A DNA stretch of 64,000 bases. Source: Thiorhodovibrio litoralis. GTDB lineage: Bacteria; Pseudomonadota; Gammaproteobacteria; Chromatiales; Chromatiaceae. The first letter of the stretch is position 1, and every line of letters begins with the position of its first letter. Location: positions 5,380,501-5,444,500 of the forward strand of contig NZ_CP121473.1 in the NCBI RefSeq assembly GCF_033954455.1, given 5' to 3'. The notes below the pieces were generated by a model. It saw nothing but the letters and a program-made list of their open reading frames with translations, did not search any database and was not told the DNA's origin. Positions 23,507-32,528 of the stretch are shown in pieces. A program made the translations under genes and the position numbers.

Positions 23507-25300
23507 TTACCCGGTGCTTGCGCAAGCCAACACCCCCACCAACCCCTGCAACAGCCCCTCATACCGCCGCCAGCGCTCAATCGCCTGGGTGTGAATCGGC
23601 TGGTTGACCTGCGCGGCGCTGGCGGTCTTGACCGCGCGGGTGCTGTGCTCGGGGTGCAGGCAATCGGGGTGGAATGCAAGTCCGCAGTGATCGAGCAGGG
23701 CGAGGATCTGCGGCTCGGGGTCGCTGACCAGGGCTTCGTAGCGGATGCTGTGGATGGGGATGGGCAGGACTTGCCGCCAGTGGGCCATCAGGGTCTGGTA
23801 ATCGCGGTAGTGCGCGCCCAGGGTGATCAGGTCATCGGCGTAAGCGTGGCCGGTGGCGAAGTTGTGGCGGTAGATCGACCAGCAGGTCGCCATGGGGTCG
23901 CGCTGGCAGTGCAGGACGGTGGCTTGAGGGAACAGCAGCGCGATCAGCCACAGGTGTTCAAAATTGTGCGGCATCTTGTCGGTAGCGCGCTGGTCGGGCT
24001 CGGTGACGGGCAGGGCTTGCCGGTAGCGTGCGGCCAGGCGCTGGGCTTCGCCGCGGGTGAGGGCCTCGGGATGGTGGCGATGACCGGGTGGCCGGGGCTG
24101 GCCGCTCCAGCGCTGGGCGAGGTGCCCGAGGGTGGGCAGCTCGCCGCCGGCCCGGATCTGCGGGTGACGGGCGAGGATCTGCTCGGTCAGGGTGGTGCCG
24201 GAGCGCGGCATGCCGAGGATGAAGATCGGCCGAGCGTCGGGCTGACCCCAGTCGCGGCGGGTGGCGAAGTAATCGGCGGTGAAGGTCTGGCACAGCCATT
24301 GGACGCGAGCGCGGGCTTGGTCGATATCGTAGTGGTGGCGCAGGTGCTCGACGCGGGCGGCGTGGCCGGCCTGGTAGTGGGCGAAGGCGGCCTCGGGCTG
24401 GTCGCGGCGGTCGTGCAGATGGCCGAGGGCGAAGTGGAGATCCTTGCGTCGCACCACGTTCAGAGGCGGTTGGTTCAGCGCCGCTTGCAGGGTGGCGATG
24501 GCGGCGGGCTCGGGTGGCAGGCGGCCTTCCTGGGCGAGGTTGATCAGCGCTTCGACGCTGTCGGGCTGGCAGGCCAGGGCGCGCTGGTAGCTTAAGCAGG
24601 CTGAGTCGATCTGGCCTTGGGCTTTGAGCAGACCGCCGCGGGTGTTGTGCAGGGCGGCGTCCTCGGGGAACCGGGCGAGGGCCTGGTCGCAGGCGCTGAG
24701 CGCGTCATTCTGGCGACCGAGGCGTTTGAGCACCAGGATGCGGTTGGTGAGGCTGAGCCGGTCGTTCGGGTGCAGGCTGAGGGCCTGGTCATAGGCGGCC
24801 AGGGCGTCGCGCTGGCGGTTCAGCGCGCTGAGCATCGCGCCCCGGCCGCGATGGGCTTCCAGCGCCTTGGGGTTGAGGCGCAGGGCATGGTCGAAGGCGG
24901 CCAGGGCTTCGTCGCAGCGGCCGAGGTCGCTCAGCACATTGCCACGATTGGTGTGGGCTTCGGCGTAGTCGGGTTTGAGGGTCAGGGCTCGGTCGTAGGC
25001 CGCCAGGGCTTGGTCGAGCTGGCCACGGCGTTTGAGGACAATGCCGTGGTGCATCCAGTAGGCGGGGTTGCTGGGCGCGAGGGCCAGGGCTTGGCGCAGG
25101 CTGGTGTCGGCTTGGTCGAGCGTCCCTTGCTGGAAGTGGATCAGGCCGAGCTGGTGCCAAGCCTCGGCATGCTGGGGAGCGGCGGCGAGGATGGCTTGGT
25201 AGAGCTGGGCGGCGGCGGGGAGGTTGCCGGCGCGCTGGTGGGCGGCGGCGGCAGCGAGGGCGTCAGCCAGGCTGAGTGTTTGTTCGCCCTGCCCCGCCAT
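23507..25300 (-). CDS. TPR-repeat sulfotransferase (third copy)
   Basis: 597 residues. About 10-270 is a set of regular TPR units (YAEAHTNRGNVLSDLGR type). The sulfotransferase domain has the 5'-PSB loop GMPRSGTTLTEQIL near residue 362, DKMPHNFEHL, and the 3'-phosphate site QRDPMATCWSIYRHNF. It is shorter than the two cluster copies and differs from them in the TPR part. It lies 10 bases downstream of the methyltransferase gene and likely shares its transcript. The acceptor is unknown. Confidence 0.9.
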   Translation of the reverse strand: MAGQGEQTLSLADALAAAAAHQRAGNLPAAAQLYQAILAAAPQHAEAWHQLGLIHFQQGTLDQADTSLRQALALAPSNPAYWMHHGIVLKRRGQLDQALAAYDRALTLKPDYAEAHTNRGNVLSDLGRCDEALAAFDHALRLNPKALEAHRGRGAMLSALNRQRDALAAYDQALSLHPNDRLSLTNRILVLKRLGRQNDALSACDQALARFPEDAALHNTRGGLLKAQGQIDSACLSYQRALACQPDSVEALINLAQEGRLPPEPAAIATLQAALNQPPLNVVRRKDLHFALGHLHDRRDQPEAAFAHYQAGHAARVEHLRHHYDIDQARARVQWLCQTFTADYFATRRDWGQPDARPIFILGMPRSGTTLTEQILARHPQIRAGGELPTLGHLAQRWSGQPRPPGHRHHPEALTRGEAQRLAARYRQALPVTEPDQRATDKMPHNFEHLWLIALLFPQATVLHCQRDPMATCWSIYRHNFATGHAYADDLITLGAHYRDYQTLMAHWRQVLPIPIHSIRYEALVSDPEPQILALLDHCGLAFHPDCLHPEHSTRAVKTASAAQVNQPIHTQAIERWRRYEGLLQGLVGVLACASTG

Positions 25301-25310
25301 CGGCTGCCCC

Positions 25311-26846
25311 TTAAGCGACCTGCAACGCCTCCATCACCGCCAACCGCTTCGCCGCGAAGCTCTCCGCCTCGCCGGTCAGATGCGCCAGGTTGTCCGCCTC
25401 GCTCTCCAGTGCCTTGCCCTCCTTGAGTACCCGCTGACCTTGCGCCTTGAGTTGCTCCCAGACGAAGGCGGCCCAGTCGGCGGGCATCTGGCGGCCTTGC
25501 TGACGGGCGAGCAGAAAGAGCTGATGGAAGCGATCCACATGGATCCCACCGCCGGTGACCGGGCTGGCCAGGAAACGAATGGCGTCGCTGCCGCGCGCCT
25601 GCTGCATCAGGTGGGCATTGAGCGCGTCGGTGTGCGTGCGGCGTTCGGAGGCAACGGCCTCGTCCTGGGCCAGGTGCAGATGCCCGCCGCCGGCGAGAAT
25701 GCGCACCGTCTCCCAAAGCTGGGCGAAGGCGATCTTCTTCCCCACTAGTGCTTGTTCGATCTGCGCGAACGTGCGTGGTTGATGGTCGGTCAGTATCTCA
25801 AGCAGTGCGGTGTACAGTGCCTCGTTTAACGTGGCCTTGCCCAAGGTACCAGTGACCTTGATCGGCACATCCGCTCCCGAGGTGGTCAACACCAGACGCA
25901 GCGCGCGGATTTGCGCACGCTGCTCGAGCGCATTGAGCCGGCGAGGGCCTTTGACCCAGTAGTCGCGGCGAAACTGCTGGTTGACCATGAAGTTGCGCAC
26001 ACCGGCGCGAAACAGCGGGTCGGGGATCTCGGCGAGCAGTGTGCGTTGCTCTTCGGTCAGGTGAATGGCATCGATGGCATCGAGCGGATGGGCGCTGCCG
26101 GCATAGTCGAGCTTGGCCGGTTGCAGCCACTCGGCCATCGTGCCCAGCGACATCGGCGCCCAGTCGCGGTTGAAGTATTCGTGCGCCAGATAGGCGCGGT
26201 TGTGCTCCTTGAGCTTATTGAAGCGCGCGGCGATGGCGGGGTTTTCCCGCGCATAGGCGGGATTGGTCGCGAGCAGCCGCTCGACAAAACCGATGGCGCC
26301 ATCAATGCGCCCGACCCGCCCCTGGCCGGGTGCGCCAAGGATATCGGTATGCGCCTTGAGCAGTTCGCGCAGCGGCACGAAGGCGGCCCAGCCGGGAAAG
26401 CAGTTGTAGCTGATGTAGAGCACGCCACCGGGGTTGAGATGCCGGCGCGCGAACTCGGCAATCACCCGGCGATTCTCGTCGCTGATCCAGCTCCAGATGC
26501 CGTGCAGGGCGATGAAGTCGAACCCGGGCAGATCGTGGCGCTGGGCGAAGTCGGCAAAGGCGTCGTCGAACACCCGCGCCTCGCTGCCGGCAATGCGGGT
26601 GAGCTCTTGGGCGAAAGCGGCCTGGCTCGGGTTGAAGTCGGTGCCCCACCAGCGCACCGGGCTGGCGGCGGCGTGCAGGTTCAGACTCAGGCCCTGGCCG
26701 AAGCCGAGCTCGCAGGCGGTGGTGATCCGGGGTAGCGCCAGACCGGCTTGCAGCAGAGCCAGGGCGATGCGGGTGGGGTTGAGTTCGTTGTAGTAACCGT
26801 GGGTGTAGCCCAGGTCGGCGACATAGCCGGCGGTCCAGTCGGTCAT
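25311..26846 (-). CDS. SAM-dependent methyltransferase with regulatory domain
   Basis: 511 residues starting MTDWTAGYVADLGYTHGYY, the typical start of the family. About 40-200 is a class I methyltransferase (ACELGFGQGLSLNLHAA as SAM loop, WWGTDFNPSQ, FIALHGIWSWI, GGVLYISYNCFPGWA). About 210-300 matches the methyltransferase regulatory domain (PF10119: FNKLKEHNRAYLAHEYFN). The rest is helical. The substrate is unknown. Upstream of the TPR-sulfotransferase gene, it may modify the same target. Confidence 0.85.
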   Translation of the reverse strand: MTDWTAGYVADLGYTHGYYNELNPTRIALALLQAGLALPRITTACELGFGQGLSLNLHAAASPVRWWGTDFNPSQAAFAQELTRIAGSEARVFDDAFADFAQRHDLPGFDFIALHGIWSWISDENRRVIAEFARRHLNPGGVLYISYNCFPGWAAFVPLRELLKAHTDILGAPGQGRVGRIDGAIGFVERLLATNPAYARENPAIAARFNKLKEHNRAYLAHEYFNRDWAPMSLGTMAEWLQPAKLDYAGSAHPLDAIDAIHLTEEQRTLLAEIPDPLFRAGVRNFMVNQQFRRDYWVKGPRRLNALEQRAQIRALRLVLTTSGADVPIKVTGTLGKATLNEALYTALLEILTDHQPRTFAQIEQALVGKKIAFAQLWETVRILAGGGHLHLAQDEAVASERRTHTDALNAHLMQQARGSDAIRFLASPVTGGGIHVDRFHQLFLLARQQGRQMPADWAAFVWEQLKAQGQRVLKEGKALESEADNLAHLTGEAESFAAKRLAVMEALQVA

Positions 26847-27119
26847 GGGTGATCTTTCGGTTCGCGGATGTTAGAAAAGTGAGGCCAGCTCGCCGTCGCT
26901 GACCGGCAGTCTCGGAAATCGCCGTCGTGCCGATTAGTGCGTGATCGCGTTCTGCTGTGCCTTACGCTGCGCGTCGAGCTGTTTCAGGAGTTGGCTCAGG
27001 CCATTGATAATCGAGATACTTGCGTCACCGGCAGAATCAGTGTACCGGCCTCGACCACGGAATAGTCCGGACCGGTTTGCACAAACTGAATGCGCGGGTT
27101 GCTGTGTAACCACCTTCGG
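26847..27119 (-). other. Intergenic region with a possible small ORF (26934-27113)
   Basis: After the TAG of the giant cluster B gene the same frame stays open for 61 codons (with a GTG at 27113) and ends at TAA 26936-26934. The product would finish with a helical, Gln-rich tail (GLSQLLKQLDAQRKAQQNA). It could be a small gene, a decayed C-terminal extension of the upstream protein, or chance. The frame one step over is also open for about 70 codons. No terminator is visible. Confidence 0.3.
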
Positions 27120-30100
27120 CTATTCCCGCCCCTGGTAACTAACCGGCCCCACCTCCTCGTCACAAAAGGCGTCCGGTCGCCAACCCCCTCCAGCATCGAT
27201 CCAGCGATCAAGCGCCTTCAGCGCGTAGGCTTGCTGTTCAGCGGTCAGTTGACGACGCCAATCGCGGTCCTGGCCCAAAGGCGCATGCCCGACATGGAGC
27301 AGCGACTCAGGGTCATAGTGTGAGTCGCCGGCTTTGATCAGCACCGCGCCTTTGCTGTCCAAGGCCTCGGCCCGCTGCTGGGTCGCGCTGAAGCTGGTCT
27401 CTCTCGCGATACGCTCAATCACCTCATCCGCGGCTTTAACGTCGAGAAATCGGGCAATCCGTCGAATCGACGCGACATCGCGGAGCATCAAATCATCGAA
27501 GGCGATGAACAACGCATGGCCGGTCGCTCGCCATCGCCTCATATCGTCAATGCTGCGAATGATCTGCCCAACAGCGTGTTCCAGCTTTGCGCCAAAAAAA
27601 TCCACCATCGAAGCCACCGCATTCATTGGTGGCCGATAGGTCACAATGACCTTGGCGGCTCCCTGCCCAGCCAAATCAATGGCACCGCTCGTCGCGCCAT
27701 GGAACTTCAGCACATGGTAACCAGCGACGGCCGCTTGCTCATTCAATCTCGCATCCACCCGTCGTCCTTCGCCGCAATAGCCGGCGGTGACCGCCGCCGC
27801 GCCTTTGGCCTGAGCCATCAGATGGCGCGTGACATTGTAGGACCAAGTCGACCCGCTGCGCTGCATGCCGGCACAAAACACCCAACGATAACCGTCGCTC
27901 GCCACCGGTCGCCCGATCCGCCGTGGTCCGCAAACGTCCCGCACCTCCTTGCCTACGCGCTGCCACCATGCCCGATTTCGATGCGCCGGCCCGACGGGGC
28001 CCGCGCGCAACGGGTGTGTCGAATCCAGTCGCATCGGGGCGCCGGTCAGCCAAGCTTGCAACGCGATGCGTCGATCCATTTCAAAGCTTCGGTTAGGATT
28101 CGCACCCAGCTGTCGGAACAACCCCGTATTGCACTGGAAATAGGACGAATGCGCGCGCAGACGCTCTCGGCTTTCGTGCATGGCCGCGCGTAACCAGGCC
28201 GCCATCGCACATTCTTTGCCCATGGCCCGCGGTTCACAATCGTCAAAGCGCGCGCTTGGCGGCAGAAAAGGTCGATCCAATTTCACCTGCAGCCGTTGTT
28301 GATCGAAGACTTTGATTAACTTCCCATTGAGCTTCGCCGCCGCCGCACGCTCGCCGCAGGCACTCAAGACCCGAATCCGCAGCAAGATTGTCGCCAGATG
28401 AGCATCCCCGGCCTCGGCCAACTGCTCCAACCGCGCCCGGCTGTGACGCAGCCACGCCCAACGTGCGCTCAAGGATTGGCCGGCATCCGCCGCGCTCAGA
28501 CAGGCATCCAACGCGGCTTCATACTGAGCCCAATGCACATCACCCGCCCGATCCAGCCGCTGCCAGGCAGGGAGCGTGGCGCCGTCGGCCTTGATACTCG
28601 CAACAAACGGCAGCCCTTGGAGTGCCTCGGCCCAACGGCGTACCGGCGCCGGCGCTTCGGCGTTGACTTCAGCACTGGTCAACAGCCAGCCGCTCGCTTG
28701 CAGTTGCGCGGCTCGGCTCGGCTTGCAGGCAAACAGGTTGAGCTGATAGCCATCCAGCTCCTCATCGGGCAGGACGGGCGCCAGCGCCTGCAACCCCGGC
28801 ACCAGCCGATAGCGGTCGTAGCCGAGCGCGGCGAAGGCTTCGAGCAGACCGGTGTTGGGTGCATTGCCGTGTTTCCACTCAAAGAGCACCAGCGGGTTTT
28901 GCTCGGCGAAGAAGTACGCCCCGCCTTGGAGGATGCGAATTTCCTCGCCCTCGGCGTCGAGCTTGAGGACATCGACCTGGAAGCCGGCGGGCCAGTTGGC
29001 GGAGTCCAGCAGCGCATCCAGGGTGGTCAGGCGTACGGTCTCGGTCTGACCGGGTGCGGCGCCGGCCTCGGCGTTCAGAGTGTTCAGCTCGCTGTTGGCG
29101 CCGATGGTGAGCGTCGCTTCGCCCTGGTGATCGGACAGGCCGACGCGCAGCAGGGTGAGCACATCCCCAAAGCCATTCGCGGCGATACTGCGCTTAAGCA
29201 TGTCAGCGGGCGCGCTGGCCGGCTCGCAGGCGATCACCCGCCCCTGCCCGCGCAGCCGCTTGGCCAGACTCAGGGCATAGAGGCCATGATTGGCGCCGAT
29301 GTCGAGCACGCCCATGCCCGGTTGCACCAGCTCGCGCAAAAACGGCAGCTCGGCCTCGAACCAGTCCTCCTGCTCCAGCAGCACATAGGCCGTCATACGC
29401 CGCACGTCGGGCGGCACGCACACCTTCACCTCGTCGGCGATGGTCAGGGTCCAGTGGGTGTCGGGCGAGGGCATCGGCGACTGGCTGGGCATCGCATCAG
29501 GCATCGGCGGGGTCGGCGCTAGGCGCTCCAGCGCCCCTTCAGCCAGCGCGCGCTCGGCGGCCTGAGTCGGCGTGGGCTGATTGGGATCGCGCTGCGAGGG
29601 CACCTCGAAAACCCGCGGCGCCTCGCCGGCGCAGTGAATGCGCCACATCTCGCGCAGCGCCCACTCGAAGGTGCGGGTGAAGCCGACCTCATCGCGCAGG
29701 GCGCTGGCTTCCAGTCTGGGGCGCAAGGTGGCGCGATACCGGCGCAGGCGCTCGGGGTCTTGCGCCAGTTCAACGACGATGCGCACATAGTCATCGGCGT
29801 CCTGGGCGATCAGCTCCGGCAGCTCCAGCCGGGTCAGGATGCTCGCGCCGACGCGCGCGGCATGGCGGTCGCCGCATTCGGTGACGACTGGCACGCCCAT
29901 CCACAACGCCTCCACCGTGGTGGTGGTGCCGTTGTAGGGAAAGGTATCGAGGGCGATATCCGCCTGGTGATACCACGGAAAATGGTCGGCCTGACGCGGC
30001 GTTCGCGGTAATCCCTCAATTCGCTCAGCCGCCACCCCCGCGCGCGCCAATTGCTCGATGACCGTATCCCAAACGCGCACATCCGCCGCCAGACCGCTCT

Positions 30101-31754
30101 TTAACATTAGCCGCGAGCCGGGCACGGCGATGAGAATACGCGCCCAGCGCGCCAGAATCCCTGGCCCAAGTTTGGCAAGATTGTTAAAGGAAACAAAGGT
30201 CAGCGAAGACCGCTCGGTGCTCGGCGGCTGGCACGCCTGCAGATTCCGCACCGGCTCTGGTGGGCGATAGCACAGAAACCCGTCTGGCAACCGCAGCAGC
30301 CGCTCACTGTGAAAGGCATCGGCCTCCGGCGGGTCGGTCACCGCATCCACCAACCGATAATCCATCGCTGTCAGCCCGGTGGTGTTAGGATAGCCGAGCC
30401 AGGTCACTTGGACCGGCGCCGCCCGCTCGGCAAACACCGGCAGCCGGTTCTTGCCGCTGTGACCCGCCAAATCCACCAGTACATCAATTCGGTCGGCAGC
30501 AATCCGCGCCGCAAGCGCGTGGTCATCCAACGCCGCGCACGGCACCCAGTGCGCGACCCGCGCCCGGCACCAATGCGTCATCGCATCCGTGCGCTCGCCA
30601 TTGGCATAGGCAAACAACTCCACTGCCTCGCGGCCATGGTGCTCCAGCCAAGCGCTGAGAAAGAAGGCCACCGAATGGATGGCAAAGTCCGCCGACACCA
30701 AGCCCACGCGCAACCGCCGCCGCGCCTCCTCGCCCGGCGCCGCCCGCCACACCGGCGCCTGCGCCGGCTGGGCGTAGGCGCGGTGCGCCGCGAACACGGT
30801 CTCGCGCGCGACATCGTCGCGATAATTAAACCCAAACAACCGGTTAGAGTCAGTGTAAAACGCCACCGGATTCAGGCGCCGCGCCTGTTCATGCGCGGCT
30901 TCGGCCTCATCCAGGCGCCCGAGCAACTGCAGCGTGTTACCCAGATTGTTATGCGCCATGGCCAAGCTTGCATCCAGGGCCAACGCGCGGCGAAAGGCCG
31001 CCTCCGCCGCGCGCAGTTGCCCCAGCCGATGCAAGGCATTGCCCCGGTTGTAGTGCGCCTCCACGAGATTCGGATCAAGCGCCAACGCGGCATCGTAAGC
31101 CTGCACCGCCTCGCGCGAGCGACTTTGATGAAAGAGCAAACTGCCACGATTGCAATGCGCCCGCGCTGAGCGCGGATCCAGGCGCAAGGCCGTCTCGCAC
31201 GCCTGCAGCGCCTCGTCAAAACGCCCCAACGCCCGCAAGGCCAATCCGCGGTCGATATGGGCCGCGACATACCCCGGGCGCCGCGCGATGGCCTGTTCGA
31301 ACGCCGCCAATGCCGCCTGCGGCGCGTCTTGCGATAGCAGCAGATTGCCCAAATTGCGCTGCGCCTCGGGGTAGCCCGGCACCAGCGCCAACGCCCGGCG
31401 GTAATACTGCTCGGCCTGCGCCGGGTCGCCCAAGTCCGCATGCGCCCGTCCCAGGCTGTTCAAGACCGAGGCATCCTTGGGCGCCAGCGCCAGCGCGCGG
31501 CGCAGCGCCGCCACGCCTGCCTGCGTCTCGCCCAAGCGCACCTCAATGGTGCCCAGCACCTTCCAGGCAAAGGCGTCCTGTTCATTCGCCGCCACCAGCG
31601 CCTGCGCCGCCGCCCGTCCAGCCACATCCTCACCGCGATCAAAGAGCGCCGTCAGCCGCTGGTGCGCGCCCGCCAGCGCCGCCGACGCGGCTCGGGTTCC
31701 CGCCGCGCGCGGCCGTGCCATCGCTTGTGTCTTCTTGCGCTTGCTCTTGCTCAC
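27120..31754 (-). CDS. TPR - SPINDLY-type GT41 - FkbM - sulfotransferase fusion, cluster B
   Basis: 1544 residues, complete, starting MSKSKRKK with a Lys/Arg-rich tail. TPR repeats fill about 25-330. The GT41 catalytic region is about 350-700 (DLAGHSGKNRLP, QVTWLGYPNTTGL, FNNLAKLGPGILARW, DIALDTFPYNGTTTTVEAL). FkbM methyltransferase is about 790-1010 (GVLDIGANHGLYALSLAK, LKLDAEGEEIRIL). A helical linker follows and then a sulfotransferase-like domain from about 1310 (CAGMQRSGSTWSYNVTRHLM; IVTYRPPMNAVASM). By family it would glycosylate Ser/Thr of a protein in the cytoplasm and further modify the product. It is the last gene of cluster B, 24 bases after sapC. It lacks the extra methyltransferase domain of copy A. 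Confidence 0.9.
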   Translation of the reverse strand: MSKSKRKKTQAMARPRAAGTRAASAALAGAHQRLTALFDRGEDVAGRAAAQALVAANEQDAFAWKVLGTIEVRLGETQAGVAALRRALALAPKDASVLNSLGRAHADLGDPAQAEQYYRRALALVPGYPEAQRNLGNLLLSQDAPQAALAAFEQAIARRPGYVAAHIDRGLALRALGRFDEALQACETALRLDPRSARAHCNRGSLLFHQSRSREAVQAYDAALALDPNLVEAHYNRGNALHRLGQLRAAEAAFRRALALDASLAMAHNNLGNTLQLLGRLDEAEAAHEQARRLNPVAFYTDSNRLFGFNYRDDVARETVFAAHRAYAQPAQAPVWRAAPGEEARRRLRVGLVSADFAIHSVAFFLSAWLEHHGREAVELFAYANGERTDAMTHWCRARVAHWVPCAALDDHALAARIAADRIDVLVDLAGHSGKNRLPVFAERAAPVQVTWLGYPNTTGLTAMDYRLVDAVTDPPEADAFHSERLLRLPDGFLCYRPPEPVRNLQACQPPSTERSSLTFVSFNNLAKLGPGILARWARILIAVPGSRLMLKSGLAADVRVWDTVIEQLARAGVAAERIEGLPRTPRQADHFPWYHQADIALDTFPYNGTTTTVEALWMGVPVVTECGDRHAARVGASILTRLELPELIAQDADDYVRIVVELAQDPERLRRYRATLRPRLEASALRDEVGFTRTFEWALREMWRIHCAGEAPRVFEVPSQRDPNQPTPTQAAERALAEGALERLAPTPPMPDAMPSQSPMPSPDTHWTLTIADEVKVCVPPDVRRMTAYVLLEQEDWFEAELPFLRELVQPGMGVLDIGANHGLYALSLAKRLRGQGRVIACEPASAPADMLKRSIAANGFGDVLTLLRVGLSDHQGEATLTIGANSELNTLNAEAGAAPGQTETVRLTTLDALLDSANWPAGFQVDVLKLDAEGEEIRILQGGAYFFAEQNPLVLFEWKHGNAPNTGLLEAFAALGYDRYRLVPGLQALAPVLPDEELDGYQLNLFACKPSRAAQLQASGWLLTSAEVNAEAPAPVRRWAEALQGLPFVASIKADGATLPAWQRLDRAGDVHWAQYEAALDACLSAADAGQSLSARWAWLRHSRARLEQLAEAGDAHLATILLRIRVLSACGERAAAAKLNGKLIKVFDQQRLQVKLDRPFLPPSARFDDCEPRAMGKECAMAAWLRAAMHESRERLRAHSSYFQCNTGLFRQLGANPNRSFEMDRRIALQAWLTGAPMRLDSTHPLRAGPVGPAHRNRAWWQRVGKEVRDVCGPRRIGRPVASDGYRWVFCAGMQRSGSTWSYNVTRHLMAQAKGAAAVTAGYCGEGRRVDARLNEQAAVAGYHVLKFHGATSGAIDLAGQGAAKVIVTYRPPMNAVASMVDFFGAKLEHAVGQIIRSIDDMRRWRATGHALFIAFDDLMLRDVASIRRIARFLDVKAADEVIERIARETSFSATQQRAEALDSKGAVLIKAGDSHYDPESLLHVGHAPLGQDRDWRRQLTAEQQAYALKALDRWIDAGGGWRPDAFCDEEVGPVSYQGRE

Positions 31755-31778
31755 TGCTCCACCCCGTCCGCGCGCGGA

Positions 31779-32528
31779 TTAGTCGTCAAACACCAGCATC
31801 CCGGCGTTGGGGTCTTCCAGGACAAACGGCTCTCGTTCCCGCGCGCGCCCCTGCTGCTCGCCCAGGCGCGTCCCGAGCTTGGTCAGGTTCTCCATACGGC
31901 GCAAACACGGCGCCGAGATCAGTTGCGCATAGGCCAGCGCCAAGCCGCCCTGCTCGCGCAGGCGCAAAAACGCCTGATCCGTCAACCCATCCAGGCGCTG
32001 CGCACTGACCCGCAACAACCCCTCCCCCAGCTCTGGCCAGGGTTCCAGCACACCGCTGGCATCCAGTGCATCCAGCACCGGCCGATCGCGCACCGGCAAT
32101 GGCAGTCGCGTCTTCATCAGTTGCACCAGTCGCTCCAGCTCGGGCGCGAAAGCGCCCTCGGGGGTAAACAGCGGCTCACCCTCGCTCGCTGACAACCAAT
32201 CGGAGGTTTCATCCACCACCACCACCGCCTCCGCCCCGTTCATCTGCAACGAGAAAGGATGACAGCGCACCACCGTTGGCACATAACCGCCCAACCAACC
32301 GCCTTTCGGCCCGACATGCACATTCTCCCCGGCGCGGCGCCCGAGAATGGCCACCAGGCGCAACGTCCCCTGCGCATCGCGACTCAAGGCCAAGGGCAGG
32401 TCAACCGCCGCGCGCGCCGCCTCCGCGACCGCAAGCGGCGCCAAGGGTTGTTCAGCCAGGAAAAACAGCGGTCCCAGCCGCCGACGCAAATGCCCATGGC
32501 GCGCCTTCGTCAGTGCAACCTGATTCAT
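31779..32528 (-). CDS. SapC family protein, cluster B
   Basis: 249 residues, closely similar to the protein at 4950-5696 (same GPLFFLAEQPLAPL, GGYVPTVVRCHPF and LFTPEGAF motifs). The start ATG overlaps the stop of the TPR-sulfotransferase gene (32528-32525). SapC proteins are linked by name to S-layer loci but lack a proven activity. Its conserved place between the sulfotransferase and the GT41 gene in both clusters supports a role in the same pathway. Confidence 0.85.
   Translation of the reverse strand: MNQVALTKARHGHLRRRLGPLFFLAEQPLAPLAVAEAARAAVDLPLALSRDAQGTLRLVAILGRRAGENVHVGPKGGWLGGYVPTVVRCHPFSLQMNGAEAVVVVDETSDWLSASEGEPLFTPEGAFAPELERLVQLMKTRLPLPVRDRPVLDALDASGVLEPWPELGEGLLRVSAQRLDGLTDQAFLRLREQGGLALAYAQLISAPCLRRMENLTKLGTRLGEQQGRAREREPFVLEDPNAGMLVFDD

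Noticed and set aside
23591-24595. 334-aa plus-strand frame rich in Gly and Val
   Set aside because: Antisense shadow of the third TPR-sulfotransferase, caused by high GC at third codon positions.
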